From contig NC_072893.1 in NCBI RefSeq assembly GCF_027943255.1, forward strand, positions 33,998,001 through 34,062,000: 64,000 bases of DNA, read 5' to 3'. The position numbers and the translations under genes were made by a program. Below are positions 56,801-64,000 of the stretch, piece after piece (the first letter of the stretch is position 1; each line of letters begins with the position of its first letter). The notes under the pieces are model-generated. The model was not told where the DNA came from, searched no databases, and saw only the letters and a program-made list of their open reading frames with translations. The stretch is from Anastrepha obliqua (Eukaryota; Arthropoda; Insecta; Diptera; Tephritidae).

Positions 56801-59800
56801 ATGTGCAAGACCGCCAAGGAAAAACATACTTAAAAATCAACACATTTTACTAAAATTCTATAGGCAATCTGAAAATTCTAACGTATAAATTTGAAATTTT
56901 GATTACATATTGTCGATTTTTTTTTTTCTAATTGCTAAAAGTTTCAAACTTGGATTTATATGATTTTTGTAGTAAAATGAACTATATTTTCACAAAAATT
57001 ATAATAAAAACAAAATATTAATAATTGGCGCGTACATTTCTGTTAAGTGTTTGGCCGAGCTCCTGCTACTATTTGAGGCGTGTGTCATGATGTTATTCCA
57101 CAAATGGAGGTACCTACAACTTTAAGCCGACTTCGAACGGCAAATGGTTCTTATGAGGAACTTTTTCATCGCAAAAATACCGTCGGAGGTTTGCCATTGT
57201 CTGCCGAGGAGTGACCGCTATGAGAAAAAACGTGTTCTATCATTTTGCTGTTACATGTACGGAGATTCGAACTTACGTACTCCCGAATGGTAGTCACACA
57301 CAAACCCATTCGGCTACGTAGGCCGCCGAAATATTGTAAATACGAAACAAATAAAAAACTGTCAAAAAAGCTCTGTGCTATAGTTATGAAACGCATTGTA
57401 CAATATTAGGCTCGGAAAAAACAGTGACCTACGTAAATGTATAAAATATAATATCCAGGTTACTAGGTTTTCTTAACAAGGCTGTTTAATAACGAATGAT
57501 GTGTAAATTGGGCGCCACTCTATATACTTCGTTTCTAGTTCATTAGTTACCTACATTTTGTATGTAAATATGTATACGAGTATTTAGTAATAAATCAATT
57601 GTTACGTATAATGACATAAACTGATAAGTTAACTGACGTAGACTAACGAACCAAAAATACACTTGATTTTCAACTAAAAAAAGAACATAGAATAACAATA
57701 CGAGGGTTGCCTTTCATATTTTGCGCAGTACATATTATGCAGCACTACGTGTGATGAGCTGGAATTCGATATTTTTATAGAAAAGTTTGGTATCTTTGAA
57801 CATATATATAATATATATAAGGTGTTCACTTACGAGCTTTATTTCTTCTTTTTTCAGCGAATTGAAAATTTAATTACGTCCAAAAGATGGAATTAACTCG
57901 TGAAAATTTTCCTGCGACGATTTATTACGACATTCGACATGGACACAGAAGCGTGGAGAGTAGCGCAATGATCAACTTGCTTCGATCGTTCGAGAACCAC
58001 ACTTAGCCACTGTGGAACGCTAGTACAACGAGTTCCCGCGTGGGCGTCAAAGTCGTCCAAAAACGGATATTGTGCCAAAAACAATCGGTACTGTGCGTTA
58101 ATTGAAAATGCCAGCATGTCATGTAACTTATCCCAAGATAGAGGCAACCTCGGGCATTACAGGAACCAGCATTCCTTTAATATTGCATGAGAGTTCGGGC
58201 GGCAAAAAGATTTGATCTCATTGGTACCGCATAATTTGATAATTGCCCTAAACAGGACTCGTGTCGATTGGCGCAAAGAAATGTGGAGGAAATTCCGCCA
58301 GGGAGGTTCAAAGCTCATGCGCATGGATCTTTGTAAAAGAGCCGGAAGCATTACATAATCGACAGTATTGGTGTTTCAAGACGAGCTCAATCCACCAAAA
58401 GTTGTTCGGGATATAGCACCAAAGCGAATGGTCGCCGGTTTTTTCGAAAAATCTTGACATGTCGCAACTTTACCACTTCTTCTTCTTCTTGATTGGCGCG
58501 TTAACCGCTTACGCGATTTTAGCCGAGTTTAACTAAGCACGCCAGTGGTTTCTTTCTCGTGCTAACCAGTGCCAGTTGGACACACCAAGTGAAGCCAAGC
58601 CTTTCTCCACCTAATCGTTCCTACGCAGAGGTCTTCCTCTGCTACCTCCAGCTGGTATCGCATCGAATACTTTCTGAGCCGGAGTGGTTGTATCCACTAG
58701 AGAATATAATAATAATAACAGTCAATTCTGAGTGGGAAACAACCATTTGTTTGCTAGAAGTTTTCGAAGAATTAAGGAAAACCAAGCGTCGAATGCGAAT
58801 CATCCTTCACCCAGCCAATGCGAGCTGTCACGCATCGCCTCACACAAGAGGGCTTTTGAGCACTCGAAATATCAAAATAATGGATCATCTGCCTTACAGC
58901 CCTGATTTGACACCTAATGTTTTATTTTTTATAACGAACATCAAAAATAAAATGCGAGGTCAAAGGTTTCCAGAAGCCTGAAGAAACTGCTGCAACCTTG
59001 ACTTTTGGCGACGGGTGCCGGGGTATATGCGGAAGTTACGTGGTGCTGGACGCGGTCTATATACGGCAGCCACTTTTTGTGCAACAGAGTCTGACGTCGC
59101 TTATACACGGGAGTCATTTATTACTTTACAGTGGCTGATGCCGATACGGTAGCCACCTAACGGTATGATCGATCGCACCATCTGAAAGAGTTAAACAGCT
59201 CGTTTTGGAGTTGTCCACTTCCGAGTAGCAAAAGTGTTTTGAAAATTGGTTTAAGTAAATTCTGAAGTGTAAGCACTTATAAGGAAAATATTTACAAAAA
59301 AGACAACCCTCGTAAAATAATTTGAAAAAAAAGCAGTAAAGATTTTGCGTGCAAGTTCAAAGAATCATTCAAAATGCAAAAAAAGATGTGCAAAAAAAGA
59401 TGTGAGAAACATGGAAAATAAAAATTAAAATAAACGAACAGAAAATAATAATAATTATAAAATTGTATCAAAAACCCAAACAAAGCCAAGAGAGAAGCAA
59501 AACAAAAATTTTAAGGTCAATCACATTCCAACATAAATTCTGAAAAAGTCGTAGAACAATTCCGACCGCTAAATGATTGATACATTACTAGTTACTATGT
59601 ATGAAGGCATAGAACTCATTGGCTTAACTGTGCAATGAAATTTTGAAATTGAAACCAAAAATAGCAATTCACAAAAAAACAAAAAAAAAAACTGAAAAAT
59701 ACACAACTCATTCGCCCGCTGCAGTGGTGAAATGCATAAACGAACGAATTACCTGTCTGCGAACTGGGGAGGCTGATCTTGCGTATTATAGCTATAAAAG

Positions 59801-60705
59801 AATAATGTTGGAAATAAAATGTTTATGTTTGTCCAAAAGGAAATGATAATAATAGAAATAAACAAAATGAAGAGTGTGTGACTAAAACACTAGCGCTAAG
59901 AGGATTTATCAAAAATATTTCTACATTATTTTTAGAAAACCAAATCAAATCAAATCGAGAAGAAAACGAAAGAAAAGAAAGAATTTGCGGTGCGATAGCC
60001 AAAACACGACACGACAATGCGGCGTTTGTACGAGTATTAACGAGTAACTGTTATTCAAAGGAGCTTAAGATTGTTAAAAGTCCTAAAACTTTGCTTTGTA
60101 CATATTTACAATAAAACAATAGGTGTAGTAAAGGAAGTCAAAAAATATCGAATTTCCAATTCAATTATAACTAATTACAAAAAAAAAAAAAAAACTGCAA
60201 GCACGAAAAGTGACTTGGTGTACAAATTTATGCCGTAATTAAAGTTAATTAAAAAAACTTGCTTTAAAAATCTACATGAGTACAAAACATTTTCTTTTTT
60301 TTAATTCTACAACCTTCTACAAATTATGAGAACTTTTTATAGCATAAGATTGTTTTTGTAGCGCTAAATCGAAATAAGCTCAACTCACCAGCAATGGTCT
60401 TTCGATTCTCGTGTTCAATCGTACCGAAACGGTTGCGTTCGTGTACGGTTTTCAGAAAACGCCGAGTTGTTGTCGGGAATGACTGTCCAGAATGCAACAT
60501 ATAGCGCTCGCGCAACTCCAGCGCCTGTATTAGTAAAGTGGAGGCGCGCTCTAAGTCCTCCAATGGCACTCCACTTGTATCCTCGCCCGAAATAGAAACA
60601 CGTTGAAAATTGGGCAATTCATGCTCCTCTGCATCGACGGTCTCTATTGTCACCAAACTGTCTTCAGTGATTGAGGAAAATCTTTCGGGAGCATTAGCAG
60701 GTCGA
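38656..60705 (-). CDS. AMPdeam: AMP deaminase, C-terminal 10 coding exons; N terminus outside window
   Basis: Exons in transcript order: 60705-60389, 50100-49985, 49906-49812, 49755-49630, 42961-42631, 42331-42168, 41146-40856, 40762-40468, 40399-40289, 38820-38656. Donors and acceptors are GT-AG on the minus strand and all phases join, giving about 669 residues and a TAA. The enzyme hydrolyses AMP to IMP and ammonia in the cytosol. Zinc and catalytic motifs are present: HxH in VDTHIHA (codons 42948-42940), HCGEAG (about 40731-40714) and [12 protein letters not shown] (about 40510-40474). '[13 protein letters not shown]', '[20 protein letters not shown]' and 'SMNLTTYDL' are AMPD signatures. 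The first exon seen starts in mid-protein ([19 protein letters not shown]), so at least one upstream exon lies beyond 64000 or was not recognised. The 10.3-kb and 6.7-kb introns are full of transposons. Confidence 0.95.
38902..39140 (+). mobile_element. tRNA-derived SINE-C, + copy
   Basis: The head is CCTCGGTAGTCTAGCGCAAG (A-box-like) with GTGGGTTCGAATACCACG (B-box) 45-50 bases later, followed by a body with a poly(A) run at 39018-39038. It pairs with the inverted copy at 39287-39492. Confidence 0.8.
39287..39492 (-). mobile_element. tRNA-derived SINE-C, inverted copy
   Basis: On the minus strand the head reads CCTCGGTAGTCTAGCGTAAG and GTGGGTTCGAATCCCACG, then the same body (AAATCCTCAAACCCAAAAAC and on). 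It faces the + copy at 38902 across about 150 bases. Its B box is closer to consensus than that of the + copy. Confidence 0.8.
39829..40092. mobile_element. Inverted pair of SINE-B elements
   Basis: The + copy 39829-39960 (TTGTTGTTGTTGTAGCAGCA, then GGAATACTGCTGGAGTGACA and AACCGACTGTCGTGG) is followed at once by a diverged inverted copy 39965-40092 ending in ACAACAACAACAATG. Another inverted copy lies at 45252-45400 and a fragment at 30789-30895. The class is unknown; no tRNA-like boxes are evident. Confidence 0.75.
40289..40399 (-). CDS. AMPdeam: AMP deaminase exon
   Basis: It encodes [20 protein letters not shown] and '[17 protein letters not shown]', among the most conserved AMPD blocks. 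The phase is 0 at both ends, and donor GTAAGT follows. Confidence 0.95.
40468..40762 (-). CDS. AMPdeam: AMP deaminase exon with HCGEAG and STDDP motifs
   Basis: It encodes '[20 protein letters not shown]', '[20 protein letters not shown]', '[20 protein letters not shown]' and '[14 protein letters not shown]'. HCGEAG supplies the catalytic glutamate region and STDDP the catalytic aspartates. Donor GTAAGG follows. Confidence 0.96.
40856..41146 (-). CDS. AMPdeam: AMP deaminase exon
   Basis: It encodes '[20 protein letters not shown]', 'LPLFEAT', '[14 protein letters not shown]' and '[20 protein letters not shown]'. The joined phase with the previous exon gives RLYDIF. The acceptor TTTTTAG precedes 41146. 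Confidence 0.95.
41190..41380. repeat. (TTTTA)n low-complexity repeat
   Basis: Runs of TTTTA/ATTTT units in an AMP deaminase intron; a shorter run of the same kind lies at 42085-42140, just across a LINE fragment. ORFs called in it are artefacts. Confidence 0.85.
41390..42075 (-). mobile_element. Non-LTR retrotransposon C-terminal fragment (restriction-endonuclease-type tail)
   Basis: The minus strand from about 42075 reads '[20 protein letters not shown]', '[20 protein letters not shown]' and '[20 protein letters not shown]', and, one frame over, '[20 protein letters not shown]' and '[14 protein letters not shown]'. KPD...(D)K and IxIAxP...K are the pattern of the endonuclease-like C terminus of certain insect LINEs. 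It is in sense orientation to AMP deaminase and flanked by (TTTTA)n. Confidence 0.7.
42168..42331 (-). CDS. AMPdeam: AMP deaminase exon
   Basis: It encodes [20 protein letters not shown], '[20 protein letters not shown]' and '[12 protein letters not shown]'. The acceptor ACGTAG and donor GTGAGT flank it. Confidence 0.93.
42631..42961 (-). CDS. AMPdeam: AMP deaminase exon with HxH metal site
   Basis: It encodes [20 protein letters not shown], '[20 protein letters not shown]', '[20 protein letters not shown]', '[19 protein letters not shown]' and ends 'GKYFAQIIK'. The two His of DTHIH are zinc ligands in the AMPD/ADA amidohydrolase superfamily. Donor GTAAAT follows 42631. Confidence 0.95.
43109..45107 (+). 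mobile_element. DD34D mariner, frameshifted, split by a TTAA element
   Basis: The ends TTGGGTAGTCGAAAAAGTCT and, inverted, TTAGGTGTCCAAAAAAGTCT are flanked by TA. Transposase pieces: 43353-43640 ('[20 protein letters not shown]'), 43642-43800 ('[15 protein letters not shown]'), 43803-44150 ('[20 protein letters not shown]', '[15 protein letters not shown]') and 44877-45035 ('[20 protein letters not shown]', 'GTYLV'). D, D and D(34) are all present. Two frame shifts separate the pieces. Confidence 0.92.
44150..44876. mobile_element. TTAA-flanked MITE (727 bp) inserted in the mariner transposase
   Basis: It is flanked by TTAA at 44146-44149 and 44877-44880. The ends GGGGTTAGGCCACTCTAG and, inverted, GGGGTTACGCCACTCTAG match at 17 of 18. 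Removing it with one TTAA restores the mariner codons NSL-NGVK, so this is a true insertion without loss of bases. Confidence 0.93.
45200..45860 (+). mobile_element. RTE/CR1-like LINE reverse transcriptase relic, interrupted
   Basis: Upstream of the insert it reads [13 protein letters not shown]; downstream '[15 protein letters not shown]' contains the polymerase box [F/Y]xDD, then 'IAKTKAMKG' and '[20 protein letters not shown]' with 'HAAWTSSQI'. Frame shifts and stops are frequent. The SINE-B copy at 45252-45400 lies between the first and second parts. Confidence 0.75.
45252..45400 (-). mobile_element. SINE-B copy inside the LINE relic
   Basis: The inverse of the 39829-39960 element: 'CGACAGTCGGTTCTGCGTTA', 'CCAGCCAAGGACTGCCACTC', 'CAGCAGCACTCC' and a tail ACACAAACAACAACA. 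Confidence 0.8.
45985..46203 (-). mobile_element. SINE-A copy, diverged
   Basis: Tail (GGCCGAGCTCCTCCTGCAAT), body (TACTCGGAGGGTTAGA) and head (TTGTAGTCACGTACAAACTC) are recognisable but diverged. Confidence 0.7.
46874..46898. repeat. (TA)n microsatellite
   Basis: An uninterrupted TATATA run directly beside the tail of a SINE-A copy, as at the copy near 9570. Confidence 0.8.
46899..47180 (-). mobile_element. SINE-A copy, split by the Transib-like element
   Basis: Complete from the tail at the (TA)n run to the head ('ACCCATTCGGCTACGGCG'). The last head bases, GGCCGCC on the + strand, reappear at 49589-49595 beyond the Transib-like insertion, after the duplicated CGGCG. Confidence 0.88.
47181..49583 (-). 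mobile_element. Transib/RAG1-like transposon with 486-bp inverted termini
   Basis: The boundaries are exact: CGGCG at 47176-47180 and again at 49584-49588, and ends CACAGTAGTCTC on both sides. CACAGTA resembles the CACAGTG heptamer of RAG signals and Transib ends, and a GC-rich CGNCG 5-bp duplication is the Transib hallmark. Arms 47181-47666 and 49098-49583 are inverted copies with only a few mismatches seen. Inside is a spliced, N-truncated transposase. It lies in the AMP deaminase intron about 50 bases from an exon. Confidence 0.92.
47782..49184 (-). CDS. Transib/RAG1-like transposase, N-terminally truncated, probable intron
   Basis: Two frames, 49184-48563 and 48374-47782, join across a 188-base intron (GT at 48562, AG ending at 48375) to give ...[13 protein letters not shown]..., about 404 residues. 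Family features: '[16 protein letters not shown]', '[13 protein letters not shown]', [10 protein letters not shown] (the C-x2-C zinc site of RAG1), '[16 protein letters not shown]', '[13 protein letters not shown]', '[17 protein letters not shown]' and [20 protein letters not shown] with RQSS, which lines up with the catalytic Glu region of RAG1 (SEGNESGNK..R..NARQS). Transib transposases are usually about 650-700 residues; the part with the first catalytic Asp is absent. The first 29 codons lie inside the inverted terminus. Probably inactive. Confidence 0.82.
49630..49755 (-). CDS. AMPdeam: AMP deaminase exon
   Basis: The acceptor TTGCAG lies just above 49755 and the donor GTACGT just below 49630. 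It encodes '[20 protein letters not shown]', '[20 protein letters not shown]' and ends IR, leading into the HxH-bearing exon 6.7 kb away. The Transib-like insertion ends only about 50 bases below this exon. Confidence 0.92.
49812..49906 (-). CDS. AMPdeam: AMP deaminase exon
   Basis: It encodes [20 protein letters not shown] through [10 protein letters not shown], with acceptor GACAG and donor GTGAGT. The DGP(L/V)KS(F/Y)xYRRL junction with the next exon is conserved in the family. Confidence 0.9.
49985..50100 (-). CDS. AMPdeam: AMP deaminase exon
   Basis: The acceptor ACGTAG lies at 50102-50101 and the donor GTGAGT begins at 49984. It encodes '[20 protein letters not shown]' through '[11 protein letters not shown]', the HPP block and beta strand conserved in AMPD enzymes. 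Confidence 0.9.
50105..50935. other. AMP deaminase intron segment, no element recognised
   Basis: TG/TA-rich sequence with ATGTATGTATGTG-like runs near 50520-50550. No coding frame or repeat pair was recognised. Confidence 0.4.
50940..51760. repeat. Possible half of a TTAA-type element with internal duplication
   Basis: TTAA at 50936-50939 is followed by GGGGTAATCAAAATTTTC, like the left ends of the other TTAA elements, but no inverse end was found. Internally, a block with TTTTGAAAAACATAAAAAAC and CTCGATAATCTGAAAAAT occurs twice (about 51190-51305 and 51330-51415). Confidence 0.45.
52100..52770 (-). mobile_element. LINE 3' part (RNase H and zinc-knuckle tail), minus strand
   Basis: Minus-strand pieces: '[20 protein letters not shown]' (RNase H), VPGHSRVGN-like block with a stop, '[20 protein letters not shown]', '[20 protein letters not shown]' and [14 protein letters not shown]. 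The order is that of jockey/I-like LINEs. Stops and shifts throughout. Confidence 0.78.
52905..53415 (+). mobile_element. LINE 3' tail, plus strand, with 74-bp tandem duplication
   Basis: It encodes '[20 protein letters not shown]', '[20 protein letters not shown]' and a C terminus ending [12 protein letters not shown] 74-base unit starting CTATTGCAGAAGCTGTAACG occurs at 53133-53206 and again at 53207-53280; 74 is not a multiple of three, so the copy shifts frame. It is a related family to the opposite-strand fragment at 52100-52770. Confidence 0.8.
53489..53512 (+). repeat. (CTAC)n microsatellite
   Basis: About five consecutive CTAC/CCTA units at the end of the LINE tail. Confidence 0.75.
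53513..54510. other. AMP deaminase intron stretch, no element recognised
   Basis: AT-rich sequence without coherent ORFs or repeat pairs that I could identify. Confidence 0.4.
54515..55315 (+). mobile_element. Tc1/mariner-like deletion derivative
   Basis: The + strand starts at ATG 54675 with [20 protein letters not shown] and [12 protein letters not shown], followed after frame shifts by '[13 protein letters not shown]' and '[20 protein letters not shown]' (helix-turn-helix region). The catalytic half is reduced to a C-terminal remnant '[14 protein letters not shown]'. The left end near CAGTCTGTGTCAGAAG may be a terminus; the right end is not clear. Confidence 0.65.
55395..55630 (-). mobile_element. 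SINE-A copy
   Basis: The tail begins at AATTGGCGCTTACACCCG, with body CGGAGGTTTGGCATTGCCTG and B-box-side 'AGATTCGAACCTGGG'. An internal block is shortened and the A-box end is truncated. Confidence 0.78.
55800..56145 (-). mobile_element. LINE RNase H fragment
   Basis: The minus strand encodes [20 protein letters not shown], the first catalytic block (TDGSK), then 'FQADMYA' and '[14 protein letters not shown]', the second and third blocks. One frame shift sits upstream. Typical of jockey/I/R1 LINEs. Confidence 0.85.
56632..56787. mobile_element. Second copy of the short MITE seen at 12773
   Basis: It shares CAAGCAATGGAGCGC, here tandemly duplicated as GCAAATGGAGC, and the right end ATGATTAATTTTCCGCCGAC, matching the inverse terminus of the first copy. 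The left terminus is not preserved. Confidence 0.55.
57030..57322 (-). mobile_element. SINE-A copy, nearly full length
   Basis: Tail at ATTGGCGCGTACATTTC, body GCCGACTTCGAACGGCAAAT, head on the minus strand GGCCTACGTAGCCGAATGGG and TTCGAATCTCCG. One of the better copies in the window. Confidence 0.85.
57701..59312 (+). mobile_element. DD34D mariner relic with nested repeat
   Basis: The ends CGAGGGTTGCCT and, inverted, CGAGGGTTGTCT are flanked by TA. The + strand reads [20 protein letters not shown] at 57887; much later (58750-58980) '[20 protein letters not shown]' and '[15 protein letters not shown]', where the second and third catalytic Asp have changed. Many stops. A GC-rich repeat interrupts it at 58480-58690. 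Confidence 0.85.
58480..58690 (+). repeat. GC-rich dispersed repeat inside the mariner
   Basis: It begins CTTCTTCTTCTTGATTGGCG and continues ACACACCAAGTGAAGCCAAG and 'GTCTTCCTCTGCTACCTCCA'. Its composition differs sharply from the mariner and it breaks the transposase. I believe it is a known fly repeat type but could not classify it. Confidence 0.55.
59313..60330. other. AMP deaminase intron segment, AT-rich
   Basis: Between the mariner relic and an AMP deaminase exon. Poly(A)-rich runs (for example 60179-60194) but no recognised element. Confidence 0.4.
60389..60705 (-). CDS. AMPdeam: AMP deaminase exon (N-terminal region, first in window)
   Basis: The acceptor TTTTTCAG precedes 60705 and the donor GTGAGT follows 60389. 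It encodes '[20 protein letters not shown]', 'ALELRERYM', '[13 protein letters not shown]' and ends ENRKTIA plus one base. These match the segment just before the catalytic domain in AMPD proteins. Confidence 0.9.
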
Positions 60706-60773
60706 CTGAAAAAAGACATATAAAAAAACAAACATAAATATTATGAATAAATGAATTAAAATCTAAACTACTA

Positions 60774-62082
60774 CAGGGTCTGGCATTCGAAGTGTAACCA
60801 ATTAAAAAGTCCATCAATTTAGTTAGGAAAATTACTTTTATTCATTTCAAAGTAAAAACTGTGTGAAAATAATACGAAATTAAGGATCAATTTACTTTTG
60901 CTCGATATGAGCACCTTTTGCCTTGACTATATCCTTGAGATGGTTCAGAAACGAATCGCAAGCTGCCCGAATGTGACTTGCAGGTATCTTGGCCCACTCG
61001 CGGACAATGGTTTTTTTTAGCGCCTCGAGACTGATGAATCTTTTAGTTCGGATCTCGCTCTCCAAAATGGCCCAAAGATAATAATCCATCGGATTCGCGT
61101 CTGGTGAGTTTGAGAGCCATTGCTTGGACGTTATGAAGTTCGTAACGTTGTTTTTTAGCCATTCTTGGTTCACTCGAGCTTTGTGAGTTGCTGCCGAGTC
61201 CTACTGAAACGTCCACTGTTGGTCTGCCACTGAAATATTTGTCTGCCCACGGCTTCAAAGCAGGCTCCAGAATACTTTCCCGATAATATTTCGCATTTAA
61301 TTTGACGCCAGGCTCGATAAAAACGATTGGAGAGCGACCATCTGTGGTTACAGCGGCCCAAACCATTACCTGTGACGGGTGCTGCCTTCTGGTGGCCAAT
61401 CGATGACTCAAATTCTCATATGAAGGGTCGGAAAAACAAACCCTATCGTTTTGGAAGTTTACGAATTGCTCAATTTGAAAAATTTTCTCGTCAGAAAACA
61501 CATTGTTCGGAAATAGACCGCTTTCGGCCAAGCCAAGTAACTCCTTCGCTCTCTCAAGTCTGACTTGTTGCTGCTTTGGTGTGGATCATGCGCCTTTGGG
61601 AATTTTGTAAGGCTTAACTTTGAGATAATTTTTTAGTATTCGGCGAATGTCACGGTCAGATATTTTCAGCTCTTTCGCCATTTGACTGGCATTTCGTCGG
61701 GGATTTCGCTCAAGTCACTTTTTCAATCATTTTACGTGACGTTGAAGTCTTTTGATGACCACCTCCATGACGTTTCGCGATGCGTCCAGTATCGTTGTAA
61801 CGAGTAATGGTGCGACAAGTAAATACTTTATTTACTTTAAGGTGATCGAGCTCACGAACAATCGCTGGCTGTGATTTTCTAGCCAAATTTAATGCAATCA
61901 AACTATTACGTTTGAAATCCATTACTGATTTTCTTTTTTCGCGTTTCCTCTCCGCAAAATGCTTCCGCGCGCTTGTAAACAATACTCTGGACTGTCATTT
62001 AACCAACTAACAGACATCTGATGTCCGTGCATCATCTGCGCGAACGGTCTGAAGTTGGTTACATTTCGAGCGCCGGACCCTG
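60774..62082 (-). mobile_element. maT-type (DD37D) mariner, copy 2
   Basis: The ends CAGGGTCTGGCATTCGAAGT and, inverted, CAGGGTCCGGCGCTCGAAAT are flanked by TA. Minus-strand frames: 61982-61710 N-terminal HTH ('RNSLIALNLARKSQPAIVRE'), 61531-61200 with NVFSDEKIFQIEQFVN (first Asp), then 61173-60892 with WLSNSPDANPMDYYLWAILE (third Asp). A deletion/frame shift near 61200 destroys the second Asp block. It shares structure with the copy at 19909-21166. Confidence 0.9.
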
Positions 62083-62279
62083 TAGAAGAGCTCGTTTATT
62101 TATTTATTACATGCGCTCTGAGGACTTTGTAATGTCTGGAGAAGTTAGCAAACTACTGAGATCCTTGTATCATTACCCCTTCATACAATTTGAACCAGTG
62201 AAGGTTGTGCCAATGAATGAGGTCATAACGGTAAAATAAGTTGGTATTAATATTAATTATTTCTAAAACTCGCAGCAAT

Positions 62280-63215
62280 GGTATGTCCGGAAGCTAAAAC
62301 ACTCCCCCTCGTTTGGAACTGTCGCCCACCCTGGTACCGCTTTCGCATTACTTAAGAGTGGTGTTCCATCTTACCCATTACAAGGTCTATATTTGTGCGT
62401 CTGCATCCAGATCCCGCTTTTTCATCCGGAATATTTTTACCGCAAAACCACTGATAATTTCCCATATTTCTTCTCTTGCATCTTGTCGATTACATTTTCA
62501 GTGGCTATGTGACCGGCTACATTCTTCAGCATTCGACGTTCTTGTTCCCAACGCATGCAATCGAAAAAGCTGTGTTCGGCGTCACCTTTGTTCGCATTTC
62601 TTTATTTTAAACAGGTTTTTCTGAATATACCCGTGTCCCAAAATCATAAAAAATGTAAAAATTAGCTTCATCGAAGTTCCTGCTGTATCATGTAGCGACG
62701 TATTTTATGAGCCTAACCGACCATATGCTGCGTGTACCGTTTTTCCAACGGTCTTGCCATATCCTTAGCGTTTCATCCTTTTTTTCGCGGGCTCCAGGTG
62801 TGCTGACTCCTTCTTCCATTCCCACTTTCTTTAATGCCCACAACTTTTTCCTCCCAAAGGCTAGTAGGTCTATCGGTATTGAACCGGTTATTACTTGAAC
62901 AACTGGCCCTGATACTGTGCGGTAGGCAGTTACAACTCTCACAGATGCCGTTCGTTGTACCGATGCTTAGAGCTTACACCGGTGATTCCTTTGGCGCTTT
63001 TATCCACCGCTCAGCTTCGTATAAGACAACGTGGTAGCCGCCATCTTCATTTCCCGCTTTCTTTAGATTGGTTACCTATGTTTGCCGTCAGTCTCCTGAG
63101 TAGGGATACCATCTTGGCGCTTTTTCTGCTGCGTGTTTTATTTAGGCCCATCTGCAGTTTGAGAGACGAGTTTACGGTCTCGCAAGTAATTCCTGATTAT
63201 GCGTTATAGATATGC
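62280..63215 (-). mobile_element. R1-like LINE 3' region, degenerate
   Basis: Minus-strand pieces: 'VVTAYRTVSGPVVQVITGSI' and PIDLLAFGRKKLW (the AYRTVS..A..VI.G..P block after the reverse transcriptase), 'RIWQDRWKNGTRSIWSVRLI', and 'DAEHSFFDCMRWEQERRMLK' of the zinc-knuckle tail. Frames shift repeatedly. It lies in the AMP deaminase upstream intron or 5' flank. Confidence 0.8.
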
Positions 63216-63227
63216 CGGAATTCTGAA

Positions 63228-63360
63228 CCTTTGCTATTGCCTGTAGAGGGCGGACTCTATAAGAAAAAACTTTCTATCAATTGATGTTTCATGCCCGAAG
63301 TTTCGAGCCTGGGCACTTCTGAATGGTAGTCACGCACCAACTCATTCGACTACGGCAGAC
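63228..63360 (-). mobile_element. SINE-A copy, tail-truncated
   Basis: Head side intact: minus-strand GCCGTAGTCGAATGAGTTGG and CCCAGGCTCGAAACT. The body ends near 63228. Confidence 0.75.
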
Positions 63361-63380
63361 GCCTAACTATAACTACAAGG

Positions 63381-64000
63381 TGAAGTCCAAAATAAACAAT
63401 ACTGAGCTAAAATACAAACGACAATAGCTTTGTTCTGATAACTTCGAGTTTATTTATTCAAAATAGTCCCCTCTGGTCTCGATACACTGTTTTGCGCGAT
63501 CTAAAAGCTTTTCGAAAGAGTGTTTCAGGTCATTGACCGGAATGTCCTTCAGGATATCGGTACAAGCCTTTTGGATGACCTCTACGGACGCAAAATGTTT
63601 TCCTTTCATAGCCAAATGCAATTTTTCGAAAAGGTGGAAGTCACAGGGAGCAATAACAGGCGAATACGAGAGTGATTGATGGTTAAAATACGATTTACAG
63701 TCAAAAAACCAGTCACAAGAATGGGTCATCATTATCATGCAGCTTCCTCCTTCATGGTATTCAGGGTGAATTCGACGAATACGATGCAACAAACGTTTCA
63801 AAACGCCAAGGTAGAAAATTGCATTGACGGTTTGGCCCATTGGCATAAACTTCTTGTGAACAATTCTCTTGGAATAGTAAAAACAAATTAGCGTCGACTT
63901 GATTTTTAACTTCTCCAAACGCGATTTTTGGGTGGTGGCTAGTCGCCACTGAATGGAATGTATTCGGCATTTTGACGCTTAGTTTCAGGTTCATGTTGGA
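63381..64000 (-). mobile_element. Mariner (SETMAR-like) transposase C-terminal half, runs off window
   Basis: Minus-strand frame 63918-63454: 'MGQTVNAIFYLGVLKRLLHR', 'IRRIHPEYHEGGSCMI', 'YSPVIAPCDFHLFEKLHLAM', 'KACTDILKDIPVNDLKHSFE' and a C terminus 'CIETRGDYFE'. The second catalytic Asp block is diverged (MMTHSCDWF). The N-terminal half lies beyond 64000. Confidence 0.85.

Overview
The window is nuclear DNA of an insect, most likely a higher fly. Genes have many GT-AG introns, the non-coding DNA is very AT-rich, and mariner/Tc1, TTAA-flanked, hAT, Transib-like, Helitron-like, non-LTR and tRNA-derived SINE sequences are dense. A tephritid fruit fly is my best guess from the repeat types and the rosa-like DD41D mariner; this is inference, because no search was run.

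Two host genes account for essentially all recognisable cellular coding sequence and converge tail to tail. On the + strand, nine exons from 5312 to 27527 encode a complete protein of about 1533 residues, an orthologue of TMEM94, the P-type-ATPase-like ER membrane protein. On the - strand, ten exons from 60705 down to 38656 encode the C-terminal ~670 residues of AMP deaminase; its first exon(s) lie beyond the right edge. All splice phases join correctly in both genes. The two genes have no evident functional link beyond being neighbours.

The rest is mostly transposon debris, often nested. 1-5300: upstream region with short repeats, a foldback and SINE pieces. 7.7-13.3 kb intron: a DD41D mariner derivative swollen by about 1.9 kb of T-rich sequence. 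13.4-21.9 kb intron: an irritans-type mariner split by a TTAA element that itself carries another mariner, an intact-ORF DD41D mariner, a tRNA-like foldback, a Helentron remnant and a maT element. 24.3-27.1 kb introns: a deleted DD41D element and a Tc1 element. 27.6-38.4 kb between the genes: five transposon relics with TTAA or hAT signatures plus LINE debris. Introns of the AMP deaminase gene: a restriction-endonuclease-type LINE tail, a mariner cut cleanly by a TTAA element, an RTE-like LINE, a Transib/RAG1-like transposon with 486-bp inverted termini inside a SINE, further LINE 3' ends, and mariner copies. 60.7-64 kb: a second maT copy, an R1-like LINE tail and a mariner running off the edge.

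The most interesting object is the Transib/RAG1-like element at 47181-49583. It has CACAGTA ends, a CGGCG 5-bp target duplication, a probable intron and very long, nearly identical inverted termini. I found no host system that looks wholly new; the novelty lies in the transposon architecture.
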